Below, piece by piece: positions 1-5,837 of a stretch of DNA of 8,276 bases. The number at the start of each line of letters is the position of its first letter. Position 1 is the stretch's first letter. Origin of the DNA: Bacteroides sp. (GTDB lineage Bacteria; Bacteroidota; Bacteroidia; Bacteroidales; SM23-62); the NCBI GenBank assembly GCA_030592145.1, contig JAUVKJ010000060.1, forward strand, positions 1 to 8,276. Direction: 5' to 3'. The position numbers and the translations under genes were made by a program. The notes under the pieces were generated by a model, which saw only the letters and a program-made list of their open reading frames with translations, had not been told where the DNA came from and ran no database searches.

Positions 1-57
1 CCTGTGCAGTAAATGTTTGTAACTGAGCAGGCGGTTAATACGATTCTGAATTGTCAT
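1..57 (-). CDS. Possible 5' end of the next gene (partial, 19 codons)
   Basis: From the ATG at 57 a minus-strand frame stays open to the left edge and reads MTIQNRINRLLSYKHLLHR. It follows the possible terminator and a TATAAT-like box, so a new transcription unit could begin here. The RLLSYKHLLHR pattern loosely recalls the RLxxYxxxLxxL start of the redox-sensing repressor Rex, but 19 residues are far too few for a call, and an open frame of this length arises often by chance. Confidence 0.22.
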   Translation of the reverse strand, partial: MTIQNRINRLLSYKHLLHR

Positions 58-79
58 AAGATGTCCGTAATATATTGTG

Positions 80-91
80 ATTATTATAACA
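80..91 (-). promoter_or_regulatory. Possible extended -10 promoter element for a gene running off the left edge
   Basis: The minus strand reads TGTTATAAT, an exact extended -10 (TGnTATAAT; TATAAT at 88-83), in AT-rich DNA about 25 bases before an ATG at 57. No good -35 is seen 17 bases upstream. If the host is a Bacteroidota its main promoter consensus differs (TTTG/TAnnTTTG), so this may be a chance match. Confidence 0.22.
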
Positions 92-154
92 ATAAAACAC
101 AAAAAAATATCATGTACTGGTTAAGATGGAACGAAAGTAAAATTTTTCAAGCAC

Positions 155-207
155 AAAAAAAATGCTTCTTGCCCGATTTGTAAAAGGCTTTCAGCAATTT
201 AGAAGCA
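155..207 (-). terminator. Possible rho-independent terminator of the hydrogenase operon
   Basis: On the minus strand TGCTTCT (207-201) pairs perfectly with AGAAGCA (169-163), and eight T residues follow directly (162-155). Three further pairs are possible inside after a bulge. The loop is long (about 31 bases) and the stem is only 7 bp, which makes it a weak candidate. Its place about 190 bases after the last stop codon and before a possible new start suits a transcription end. Confidence 0.35.
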
Positions 208-394
208 GTAAAAATTAAAGGGTGAACCGCTTATTTTTTTCAACAATATTTCAGGAATTCATCTTACCTTTATTCGATAAGGTTTCGTCACAATTTTCAC
301 AATGGTATTTGAGACTAAAAAACTGCTGAGAATATTCCTGATCCTGGTCTGGTTCGACCGCAGAATGCTATCGGGTGGGGAATAGCCGGTAATG
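208..394. other. Non-coding stretch after the epimerase stop
   Basis: The 187 bases after the epimerase stop codon (395-397) hold no convincing gene on either strand. A minus-strand frame enters it from inside the epimerase gene but shows no protein-like features. I see only a short palindrome (GAATATTC, about 330-337), without a T-tract placed as in a terminator. Confidence 0.4.
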
Positions 395-1840
395 TTATTC
401 CGAATGTTGTATTTGTTCGTGGATGAATTCAATGTCTCTGCTAAGGTCATGTTCGAGGGAATCGAAGAAAGTATCTTCAAGGTCCGTAATTACCTTCTTA
501 AGGCTGCCCACATTTTGCAGGGACGGTAAAAATTCAGGTAACTGCACCAGGCCGGCGCTGTCTGATTCAAACATTTCGAAGGATTCTTCAATTTCATCAA
601 TACTCAGCTGGATACCAATACTGACAGCTGTGAATAATTGCTCCCTGGTTTCCTGAGCTTCCGGGTCTATGAGTAATTCGGAGAGCATAATTTTCTCAAA
701 ATCAGAAAGGAAACGTACCACCTCGTCAGCCGGGAAGCCGGATTTGTAACGGCGCACTGCAATGGCCTGGGTGTATTTCCGTATGAGGATACGGTCTCCT
801 ACTTTAATACTGGTGGCCATGAGCTGATAGAGCATGGTAAGGTACCATTTCACGACCAGCTTATCCATGGCCCTGTAGTGTTCAAATTCTTCCCGCTTAT
901 TCTCACTGTAGATGTGATCGACCATTTTATTGATGATGAAATTACGGTGCCGCATCATGACCTCGTATGCTTTAACATTGAAACGGGTCGATATTCTGCG
1001 CAGGGCTGTTTCATTTTTTACGGTCCAGTCCACATAATGGTTCTTCATATTTTCGATCATGAACAGCAGGCGGCGCAGAATATCATTCCGCGGGGATGTT
1101 TCCCAGGAAAGGGTTTTATAAGTCTGCGCTGCATTGACCACCAGTTTTTTGTCAATATACTTCATCATCCATGGGCGTTCGAAGGGTCTCTCGCCTATCA
1201 GATCGCCAAGGGCGGTACGCGCGATAATTCCGGGCAGGGCTATGATCTTTGGCATCCTGATTGCTTTCCTCGGGCGGCCGTAAAAATATTTGGTAGCGGC
1301 TTCGTAGAGTTCATTATGCGTAACTGTTCCACTGGGACTTGCGACATACGTGGCAAGCCGGGGAAGGTTATCCGACTGCTTCAGGACTGACTGGATCATT
1401 TTAGTCAGGTCCGTAATATGAATATAGGTGATGCCGGACTCGCCTTTGCCTCCAAGGACCCTCGCATTCCATTTATTTGACAGCCACGTGGAAAGGAATA
1501 CAAAGAGGGGAGGGTATTCGCACCAGTCGCTGTACACGGCAGCAAACCTGAGTATGGTGCAGGGGAACAGGGTGGAGTAATTGCGGATCATTTCTTCCGC
1601 TTTTCGTTTACTCCGGGCATAGGGGTAGTTGGCGTCCGGGGGACTCAGTTCATCAAGGAACTGGTCCGGGCTGGAATTGAACCTGGAGGCGGCCAGGGAA
1701 CTGGAAAATATAAAACGTTTGATATTAAGGTACTGGGCCAGTTTCAGAACATTCCGGGTGCCGGTCACATTGGTGTGTTCGTACTGGGGATGGTCGTGCA
1801 AGACAGAACATACGGTACCGGGTCGCATTTCGTTCAACAA
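395..1840 (-). CDS. NAD-dependent epimerase/dehydratase (extended SDR) with C-terminal helical domain; 5' part broken
   Basis: Main body of a sugar-nucleotide-epimerase-like short-chain dehydrogenase. Numbered from the TTG at 1840, conserved sequence starts only near residue 16: DHPQYEHTNVTGTRNVLKLA (the NVxGTxN motif). Then FSSSLAAS (45-52) with the catalytic Ser region and YARSK (74-78), the YxxxK active site. The SDR part ends near residue 265. A helical tail of about 215 residues follows (to 481) that resembles RsbRD N-terminal-type bundles, with a GFPADEVVRFL segment at 368-378. This tail is unusual for epimerases and may be regulatory; I infer this. The first 15 residues of this frame and its TTG start are artefacts: the real start is the ATG at 1901 in another frame. 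The loss includes the segment after the first strands (acidic NAD-ribose residue and the HLAG-like motif), so the product is unlikely to bind NAD normally unless the deletion is an assembly error. Confidence 0.7.
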   Translation of the reverse strand: MLNEMRPGTVCSVLHDHPQYEHTNVTGTRNVLKLAQYLNIKRFIFSSSLAASRFNSSPDQFLDELSPPDANYPYARSKRKAEEMIRNYSTLFPCTILRFAAVYSDWCEYPPLFVFLSTWLSNKWNARVLGGKGESGITYIHITDLTKMIQSVLKQSDNLPRLATYVASPSGTVTHNELYEAATKYFYGRPRKAIRMPKIIALPGIIARTALGDLIGERPFERPWMMKYIDKKLVVNAAQTYKTLSWETSPRNDILRRLLFMIENMKNHYVDWTVKNETALRRISTRFNVKAYEVMMRHRNFIINKMVDHIYSENKREEFEHYRAMDKLVVKWYLTMLYQLMATSIKVGDRILIRKYTQAIAVRRYKSGFPADEVVRFLSDFEKIMLSELLIDPEAQETREQLFTAVSIGIQLSIDEIEESFEMFESDSAGLVQLPEFLPSLQNVGSLKKVITDLEDTFFDSLEHDLSRDIEFIHEQIQHSE

Positions 1841-1901
1841 AATGCCTGCCGATAAAACCTGATGCTCCTGTGATGATAATTCCAGGAAGCGAGTCGTTCA
1901 T
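1725..1901 (-). pseudogene. N-terminal fragment of the NAD-dependent epimerase (out of frame with the rest)
   Basis: Reading from the ATG at 1901 gives a 58-codon frame. It begins MNDSLPGIIITGASGFIGRH, a textbook Rossmann beta-alpha start with the GxxGxxG NAD-binding motif, and continues to ...YRMFCLAR (residue 36). After that the frame carries no recognisable sequence and stops at 1725-1727. The epimerase continues in a different frame from about 1795. The ATG forms TAATG with the stop of the gene before it and has GAGGG nine bases upstream, so this is the original translation start. The fragment and the downstream frame belong to one gene that has lost about 50 codons and its frame. Confidence 0.8.
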
Positions 1902-2404
1902 TAGATGTATCCCTCGGTACCCCTGATTTCGCCTTTTCTTCGGTAAAGGTTAAACAGTTCGGTCCCCCATTTTATTTCAGAGTGACTGCACCCGACACGG
2001 TTGCAGATGCCTATGCAATTGCAGAAATTACCGTGTTTGTCCCTGAAAAGGGTGATCATGTCAGCGCCGCAGTCACAGGGTGCATAGATAGGAAGGGGAA
2101 CGTTGCATTTGGGACAAAGCATTTCAATGACCTCTCCTTCGTGAAGTTCAATATCAATTGTGTATTTTGATTTGTCTCCGCAGACCGGGCTCAAGGCAAC
2201 GAATCCTTCATCCTTGCCTCTTTTGACCTTTAGAAGGATGCCGTGATGGCCCTGTACATTGACTTTCGGGTTTATAAGGTTATGCCCGTTGGGACAAAAA
2301 CATTGTTTTACAATCATCGGCTCTTCAGTACCTGCTTTGTCTTTTTTCTTCTTTTTCCCGGTACCTGGAATTCTCCACATGCCTTTTGAGGTAAACCTGC
2401 TCAT
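1901..2404 (-). CDS. Cys-rich putative metal-binding protein of unknown function, coupled to the hydrogenase genes
   Basis: I do not recognise a named family. It has 167 residues. The N-terminus is basic (KKKKKDK, 17-23). Then come CFCPNGH (Cys35, Cys37, His41), Cys75, CPKC (97, 100), CDC (110, 112), and a dense motif CNCIGICNRVGCSH with Cys128, Cys130, Cys134, Cys139 and His141. Eleven Cys plus nearby His could hold two or more zinc or iron-sulfur sites; CPKC...CDC looks like a zinc ribbon. There is no signal peptide or membrane helix. It overlaps the protease stop by four bases (ATGA, 2401-2404) and its own stop overlaps the next start by one base (TAATG, 1899-1903), so it is translated as part of the hydrogenase operon. 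A role in hydrogenase assembly, metal handling or electron transfer is only inferred from position. The coding call itself is secure. Confidence 0.75.
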   Translation of the reverse strand: MSRFTSKGMWRIPGTGKKKKKDKAGTEEPMIVKQCFCPNGHNLINPKVNVQGHHGILLKVKRGKDEGFVALSPVCGDKSKYTIDIELHEGEVIEMLCPKCNVPLPIYAPCDCGADMITLFRDKHGNFCNCIGICNRVGCSHSEIKWGTELFNLYRRKGEIRGTEGYI

Positions 2405-2904
2405 ATCGATGTTCTGATTAATACTCTCCTGCTGAATTCTTCAATGTGATTTCTTACTTGTGAGAGGATTCCAAGATAGTGATTTTTTAGATCATTGCTG
2501 AGTTCAGATCCGAATTCCAGGTCTTCCAGGATTTCAATGCCGATAATCAGGATCTCATCCGATATTTCAAATCCCAGGGTTTCCCCGAGCTTCAGTGACA
2601 TATGGAAAGATACATCATGACGGCAGGACAGATGCAGGGTTTCCCGGTAGTTGTCTAATGTGAAAACATGAACGCGTCCCGGGATTCCATCTTCCGTCTT
2701 TATCGCATCGATAAATACGATGCCTTTATAACTGTGAATGAATTCAAGCAGTTCCAGTCCCCCGACAAAGGTATTCTCAAAATCAATACCTGCGGGCTGC
2801 ATAAGGATTTCCAGGTCTTTGGTCAACCTGACCGGTATGCTTACATCCTGCTGGATGTCGTTTCCTGTTCCAAGAACGAGGATCCTGTTTGAACGATCAT
2901 TCAT
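2401..2904 (-). CDS. Hydrogenase maturation protease (HyaD/HybD/HycI-like endopeptidase)
   Basis: Likely cuts the C-terminal extension from the hydrogenase large subunit after nickel insertion. It has 167 residues, normal for the family. The N-terminus ILVLGTGNDIQQD (8-20) matches the family start; FIDAIK carries Asp66 and CRHD carries His96. The spacings 21-66-96 match the three nickel-binding residues of E. coli HybD (Glu16, Asp62, His93) within one residue. However, the position of the first ligand is Val21, where the family usually has Glu or Asp: the expected DDGIG/DEAIG-like motif reads DVSIP. GGLELLEFI (48-56) is also typical. It lies 9 bases after its presumed substrate gene and overlaps the next gene by ATGA at 2401-2404. 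The family call is good; full activity is uncertain because of the changed residue. Confidence 0.83.
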   Translation of the reverse strand: MNDRSNRILVLGTGNDIQQDVSIPVRLTKDLEILMQPAGIDFENTFVGGLELLEFIHSYKGIVFIDAIKTEDGIPGRVHVFTLDNYRETLHLSCRHDVSFHMSLKLGETLGFEISDEILIIGIEILEDLEFGSELSNDLKNHYLGILSQVRNHIEEFSRRVLIRTSI

Positions 2905-2913
2905 TTTCCAGGT

Positions 2914-4380
2914 TTATGAATCTCTGCTGGCAGATCTTATGATCTCGCCATCCTTATTCCTGAAATTGACCACCAGCGGCATCTTGCCCCTCTGGTGATG
3001 CGTAGCGCATGAAAAACAGGGATCGTAGGCGCGAAATGCCATCTCAACCATGTTCAGGATGCCGTCGTCAACCTTTACGCCTTTTTTGATAAGCCCTTCT
3101 GCTGCTTTTTTAAGTGACATGCAAATGGCCGCATTGTTATTGGTCGTACCCACGATGATATTGACTTTTGTCACAATCCCTTTCTTATCGGTCCAGTAAT
3201 GGTGTGTCAGTGTTCCCCTCTGGGCTTCAACGATGCCAACGCCTTCATTGGGGACATTGTCAAGGGGAGTACGCAGGTTTTTCCCGGTGATATCGGGATC
3301 CTCGGCGAGTTCAAGGGCTCTTTCAGATGAATACAATAATTCAATCAGTCTGGCCCAATGCATGGCCAGGGTTGCATGAACGGGCTTTCCTCCCAGGGTT
3401 TCGTACATCTTTTCGTATTCGGCCTGGGCCAGCGGAGTGGCCATGCCATCTGCTGCATTAAGTCTTGAAAGGGGTGTTGCATGATAGACCCCGGAGTCTT
3501 GTCCTTCGATAAACCCTTTCCACCCGATTTTTTTCAGGAACGGAAACTTCAGGTAGGACCATGGTTCCACACGCTCTTCAATAAAGTCCATGTACTCATC
3601 CGGGGCATACTTGCAGTGTTCATTGCCTTCGGTATCGACTACCCGGACTTTCCCGTCGTAGAAATTAACCTTGTTATTCTCGTCTACCATTCCCATGGAA
3701 TGCAACTTCAGTGAGTAGGGACCGTTCAGTATCAGGTCAACATAATCCTTGTTCCCGAGCACTACATCGGCAAAGATCTGCAGGGAGAATTTAGAAAACC
3801 CGATGAATCCTTTTGCCTTTTCCACGATATCATCGCGTTCTTCTTCCGTTAATCCTTTTCTTACGCCGCCGGGCAAATTCATGACCACGTGGGTCTGGTG
3901 CCCGCCAAGAAGAGCCTGGATCTCCTGTGCGATCCTTCTTTGCCTGATCACCTCGGTGCCGGTCTCAACGCCCACCTTGGCGATCACGCCGAGGATGTTC
4001 CGCTCTGAGGGCGGGGCCGTCGGTCCGACCACAAAGTCAGGCGCTGCCAGGACATAGAAATGCGCGATATGGCTGTGTATAAAATGGGCCATATAGAACA
4101 GTTCACGGAGTTTTTTTGCCGTGGGTGTCGGCTCCACACCATATACTGCATCGGCTGCTTTCCCGGCAGCCATGTGATGGCAGCCCGGGCAAACACCGCA
4201 GATCTTGGTGACGATCTGTGAAAGCTCCTCGACCGGCCGGCCTTCGCAGAATTTTTCGAATCCTCTGAGTTCAGGGACCTGGAAATATACATTATCCACA
4301 TCTCCTTCGTCGGTCAGGAAAATCTCGATCTTGCCGTGGCCTTCCAGCCTGGTTATCGGATCAATAGTTATTCTTTTCAT
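2914..4380 (-). CDS. mvhA: [NiFe] hydrogenase large (catalytic) subunit, group 3c (MvhA-like)
   Basis: Holds the Ni-Fe active site that splits or forms H2. It has 488 residues. Signatures: N-terminal DPITRLEGHG (7-16); the L1 region RGFE (39-42) leading to KICGVCPGCHH, with Cys61 and Cys64 as metal ligands; and the C-terminal DPCFSCATH, with Cys455 and Cys458 as the other ligands and His461 at the processing site. A 27-residue C-terminal extension (462-488) follows, as expected for a precursor that a maturation protease trims after the His. Nickel ligands are all Cys; no in-frame selenocysteine codon is seen. The start at 4380 overlaps the mvhG stop and has an AGAAGGA sequence 7 bases before it, one of the few good ribosome sites in this cluster. 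The protease gene begins 9 bases after the stop. Identity is near certain; the subgroup is inferred from context. Confidence 0.95.
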   Translation of the reverse strand: MKRITIDPITRLEGHGKIEIFLTDEGDVDNVYFQVPELRGFEKFCEGRPVEELSQIVTKICGVCPGCHHMAAGKAADAVYGVEPTPTAKKLRELFYMAHFIHSHIAHFYVLAAPDFVVGPTAPPSERNILGVIAKVGVETGTEVIRQRRIAQEIQALLGGHQTHVVMNLPGGVRKGLTEEERDDIVEKAKGFIGFSKFSLQIFADVVLGNKDYVDLILNGPYSLKLHSMGMVDENNKVNFYDGKVRVVDTEGNEHCKYAPDEYMDFIEERVEPWSYLKFPFLKKIGWKGFIEGQDSGVYHATPLSRLNAADGMATPLAQAEYEKMYETLGGKPVHATLAMHWARLIELLYSSERALELAEDPDITGKNLRTPLDNVPNEGVGIVEAQRGTLTHHYWTDKKGIVTKVNIIVGTTNNNAAICMSLKKAAEGLIKKGVKVDDGILNMVEMAFRAYDPCFSCATHHQRGKMPLVVNFRNKDGEIIRSASRDS

Positions 4381-5363
4381 AGCAATTTCCTTCTGATTAT
4401 TGAGCCGGGCAGGCTAAACCTGTAAAATGTCCCGGCCGGGTCATCAATTTGTTCAACAATTTTCTGGATCTCCTCCTCATCGTCGGAGTCTATCATGGTC
4501 CCGATGGCAGACATCATCTTGGCTCCTGGATCAGGAGAATCGGCAGGCGGACCGTAACATCCCCGGCAGGGGGCATTCCCTTCTATGCAGCGGACTCCAC
4601 ATCCACCACGGGTAGCGGGACCCAAACAGATCACCCCCTGCTCCAGGAAGCAGGTTTCCCCGTCATCTACGATGTCAATGGGTCGTTTGAACTCCTTTAC
4701 GGTCTTGTTCTCGGTCTTTTTCCTTTTGCATTCGTCGCACTGGGTTTTTTCATAGGCGCCGATAACCGATCCCTTTGGGGGTAACTCAGCCCCGGTAACG
4801 ATGGCCGTAAATACTTCCAGCAGACGTTCTGTCTGGGGCGGACACCCCGGCATGTAATAATCCACATCCACGGTCTGGTCCAGGGTCCGTACATCGTTGT
4901 AAAACTCGGGGAGGGTAAGCTCTCCTTCCTTGACTTTGGTTATAGTCTGTGGCCTTATCTTATCCGGATTGACAGTAGATTCTGTGGTTTGATAAATCCT
5001 TTCAAAGATCCCTTCCCGGTTGCTGAAATTCCCGAGTCCGGGGATACCTCCCATGTGGGCACAGCTTCCATACGCTACAAGGATCTTTGTTTTCTTGCGT
5101 AGCAGGTGGGCAATATGCTCATTCTCACTGTTTCTGACGGCCCCGTTGTACAGGCACAGGTCAATTTCCTGGTCGGCCATGGCCTCGACATCCTTGTATT
5201 TGATGTCCAGGGCAATCGGCCAGAAAACCAGGTCGGCCGCCGCTATTACATCAAACAGCGCTTCGTGTACATCCAGTACGGATACGCAGCATCCCCCGCA
5301 GGCAGATCCCCAGTAGACAGCCATCTTGATCTTTGGTTTGGCATTTTTGTCTTTTGCTTCCAT
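4377..5363 (-). CDS. mvhG: [NiFe] hydrogenase small subunit, group 3c (MvhG-like)
   Basis: Carries the iron-sulfur relay from the NiFe site to MvhD. It has 328 residues. The proximal cluster ligands are visible as SACGGC (Cys22, Cys25), YGSC (Cys101) and MPGCPP (Cys174). Further cysteines follow: CDEC (209, 212), Cys238, Cys246, Cys255, Cys259, Cys266 and Cys269, enough for medial and distal [4Fe-4S] clusters. There is no twin-arginine signal or C-terminal membrane helix, so the enzyme is cytoplasmic, unlike group 1 uptake hydrogenases. An acidic stretch (DSDDEEE, about 292-298) lies near the C-terminus. The first 13 residues are Lys-rich and precede the conserved MAVYWGSACGGC. The stop codon overlaps the large subunit start (ATGA at 4377-4380), so the two are probably translationally coupled. 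The match to MvhG/FrhG-type small subunits is strong; assignment to 3c rests mainly on mvhD and hdrA next door. Confidence 0.93.
   Translation of the reverse strand: MEAKDKNAKPKIKMAVYWGSACGGCCVSVLDVHEALFDVIAAADLVFWPIALDIKYKDVEAMADQEIDLCLYNGAVRNSENEHIAHLLRKKTKILVAYGSCAHMGGIPGLGNFSNREGIFERIYQTTESTVNPDKIRPQTITKVKEGELTLPEFYNDVRTLDQTVDVDYYMPGCPPQTERLLEVFTAIVTGAELPPKGSVIGAYEKTQCDECKRKKTENKTVKEFKRPIDIVDDGETCFLEQGVICLGPATRGGCGVRCIEGNAPCRGCYGPPADSPDPGAKMMSAIGTMIDSDDEEEIQKIVEQIDDPAGTFYRFSLPGSIIRRKLL
4388..4394 (-). promoter_or_regulatory. Ribosome binding site of the hydrogenase large subunit
   Basis: On the minus strand AGAAGGA lies 7 bases before the ATG at 4380, inside the last codons of mvhG. Most other starts in the cluster lack such a sequence (the spacers before mvhD, mvhG and hdrA are AT-rich). 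This site, with the ATGA overlap, suggests re-initiation that keeps the two hydrogenase subunits in balance. Confidence 0.45.
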
Positions 5364-5381
5364 AAGATATTGGGAATTAGA

Positions 5382-5807
5382 TTAAGCTAATGTTTCCATG
5401 ACTTCCTTGATTTTACAAGGTCCGAGGGCGGTCACCGTCGCGGTCATTTCATCGGCGAGGTCAGCAAACTGTTTTCCCTCGCTGGCACTGATCCAGGCAA
5501 GCCTGAGCCGGTCCTTGTGAACACCCATCTGCTGGAGGTATTTTTGCAGAAGATGGTATCGCCTGAGGCATTTATAGTTTCCTTCGTGATAATGGCAATC
5601 ACCCGGATGGCAGCCGCAGATCAGTACCCCGTCAGCACCCTCCTGGAATGCAGAAAGTACAAAAGTCGGATCTACCCTTCCGGAGCACATTACGCGGATG
5701 ACCCGTACATTGGGTGCATATTTCATCCTCGATGTGCCCGCCAGGTCTGCGCCGGTGTAGGAACACCAGTTACACAGGAAAGAAATGATGGTTGGTTGAA
5801 ATTCCAT
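5382..5807 (-). CDS. mvhD: MvhD-like [2Fe-2S] subunit, F420-non-reducing hydrogenase delta subunit
   Basis: Small iron-sulfur protein that links the [NiFe] hydrogenase to HdrA. It has 141 residues, the normal size of a stand-alone MvhD. The family signature is complete: LCNWCSYTGAD (Cys12, Cys15), RVMCSGRVDP (Cys41), and GVLICGCHPGDCHY (Cys64, Cys66, Cys71). These cysteines supply the ligands of the [2Fe-2S] cluster in the family. There is no signal peptide or membrane segment. It lies 30 bases after hdrA and 18 bases before the small subunit, in the order seen in many bacterial hdrA-mvhDGA clusters. The spacer before it is almost pure A/T with no Shine-Dalgarno, so the start rests on the conserved N-terminus beginning shortly after the ATG at 5807. 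Identity is close to certain. Confidence 0.95.
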   Translation of the reverse strand: MEFQPTIISFLCNWCSYTGADLAGTSRMKYAPNVRVIRVMCSGRVDPTFVLSAFQEGADGVLICGCHPGDCHYHEGNYKCLRRYHLLQKYLQQMGVHKDRLRLAWISASEGKQFADLADEMTATVTALGPCKIKEVMETLA

Positions 5808-5837
5808 AATATTTATATTTATTCTGAATGATCAGGT

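Noticed and set aside
1..394. CRISPR array, tRNA, IS end or long repeats in the left spacer
   Set aside because: No regularly spaced repeats, no cloverleaf-like sequence and no terminal inverted repeats were seen; only AT-rich DNA with one weak hairpin.
259..480. Minus-strand 73-codon frame over the epimerase 3' end and the downstream spacer
   Set aside because: More than a third overlaps the epimerase in another frame, there is no start context, and no family features are seen.
878..1390. Plus-strand open frame of 170 codons inside the epimerase gene
   Set aside because: It lies antisense to a well-conserved SDR sequence, has no recognisable motif, and its composition is that of a reverse-strand shadow.
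2914..4380. Selenocysteine in the hydrogenase active site
   Set aside because: The DPCFSCATH motif is encoded with ordinary Cys codons and the frame contains no internal TGA.
4377..5363. Periplasmic uptake hydrogenase with a Tat signal
   Set aside because: The small subunit has only a short Lys-rich start before the first cluster motif; no RRxFxK motif or hydrophobic leader.
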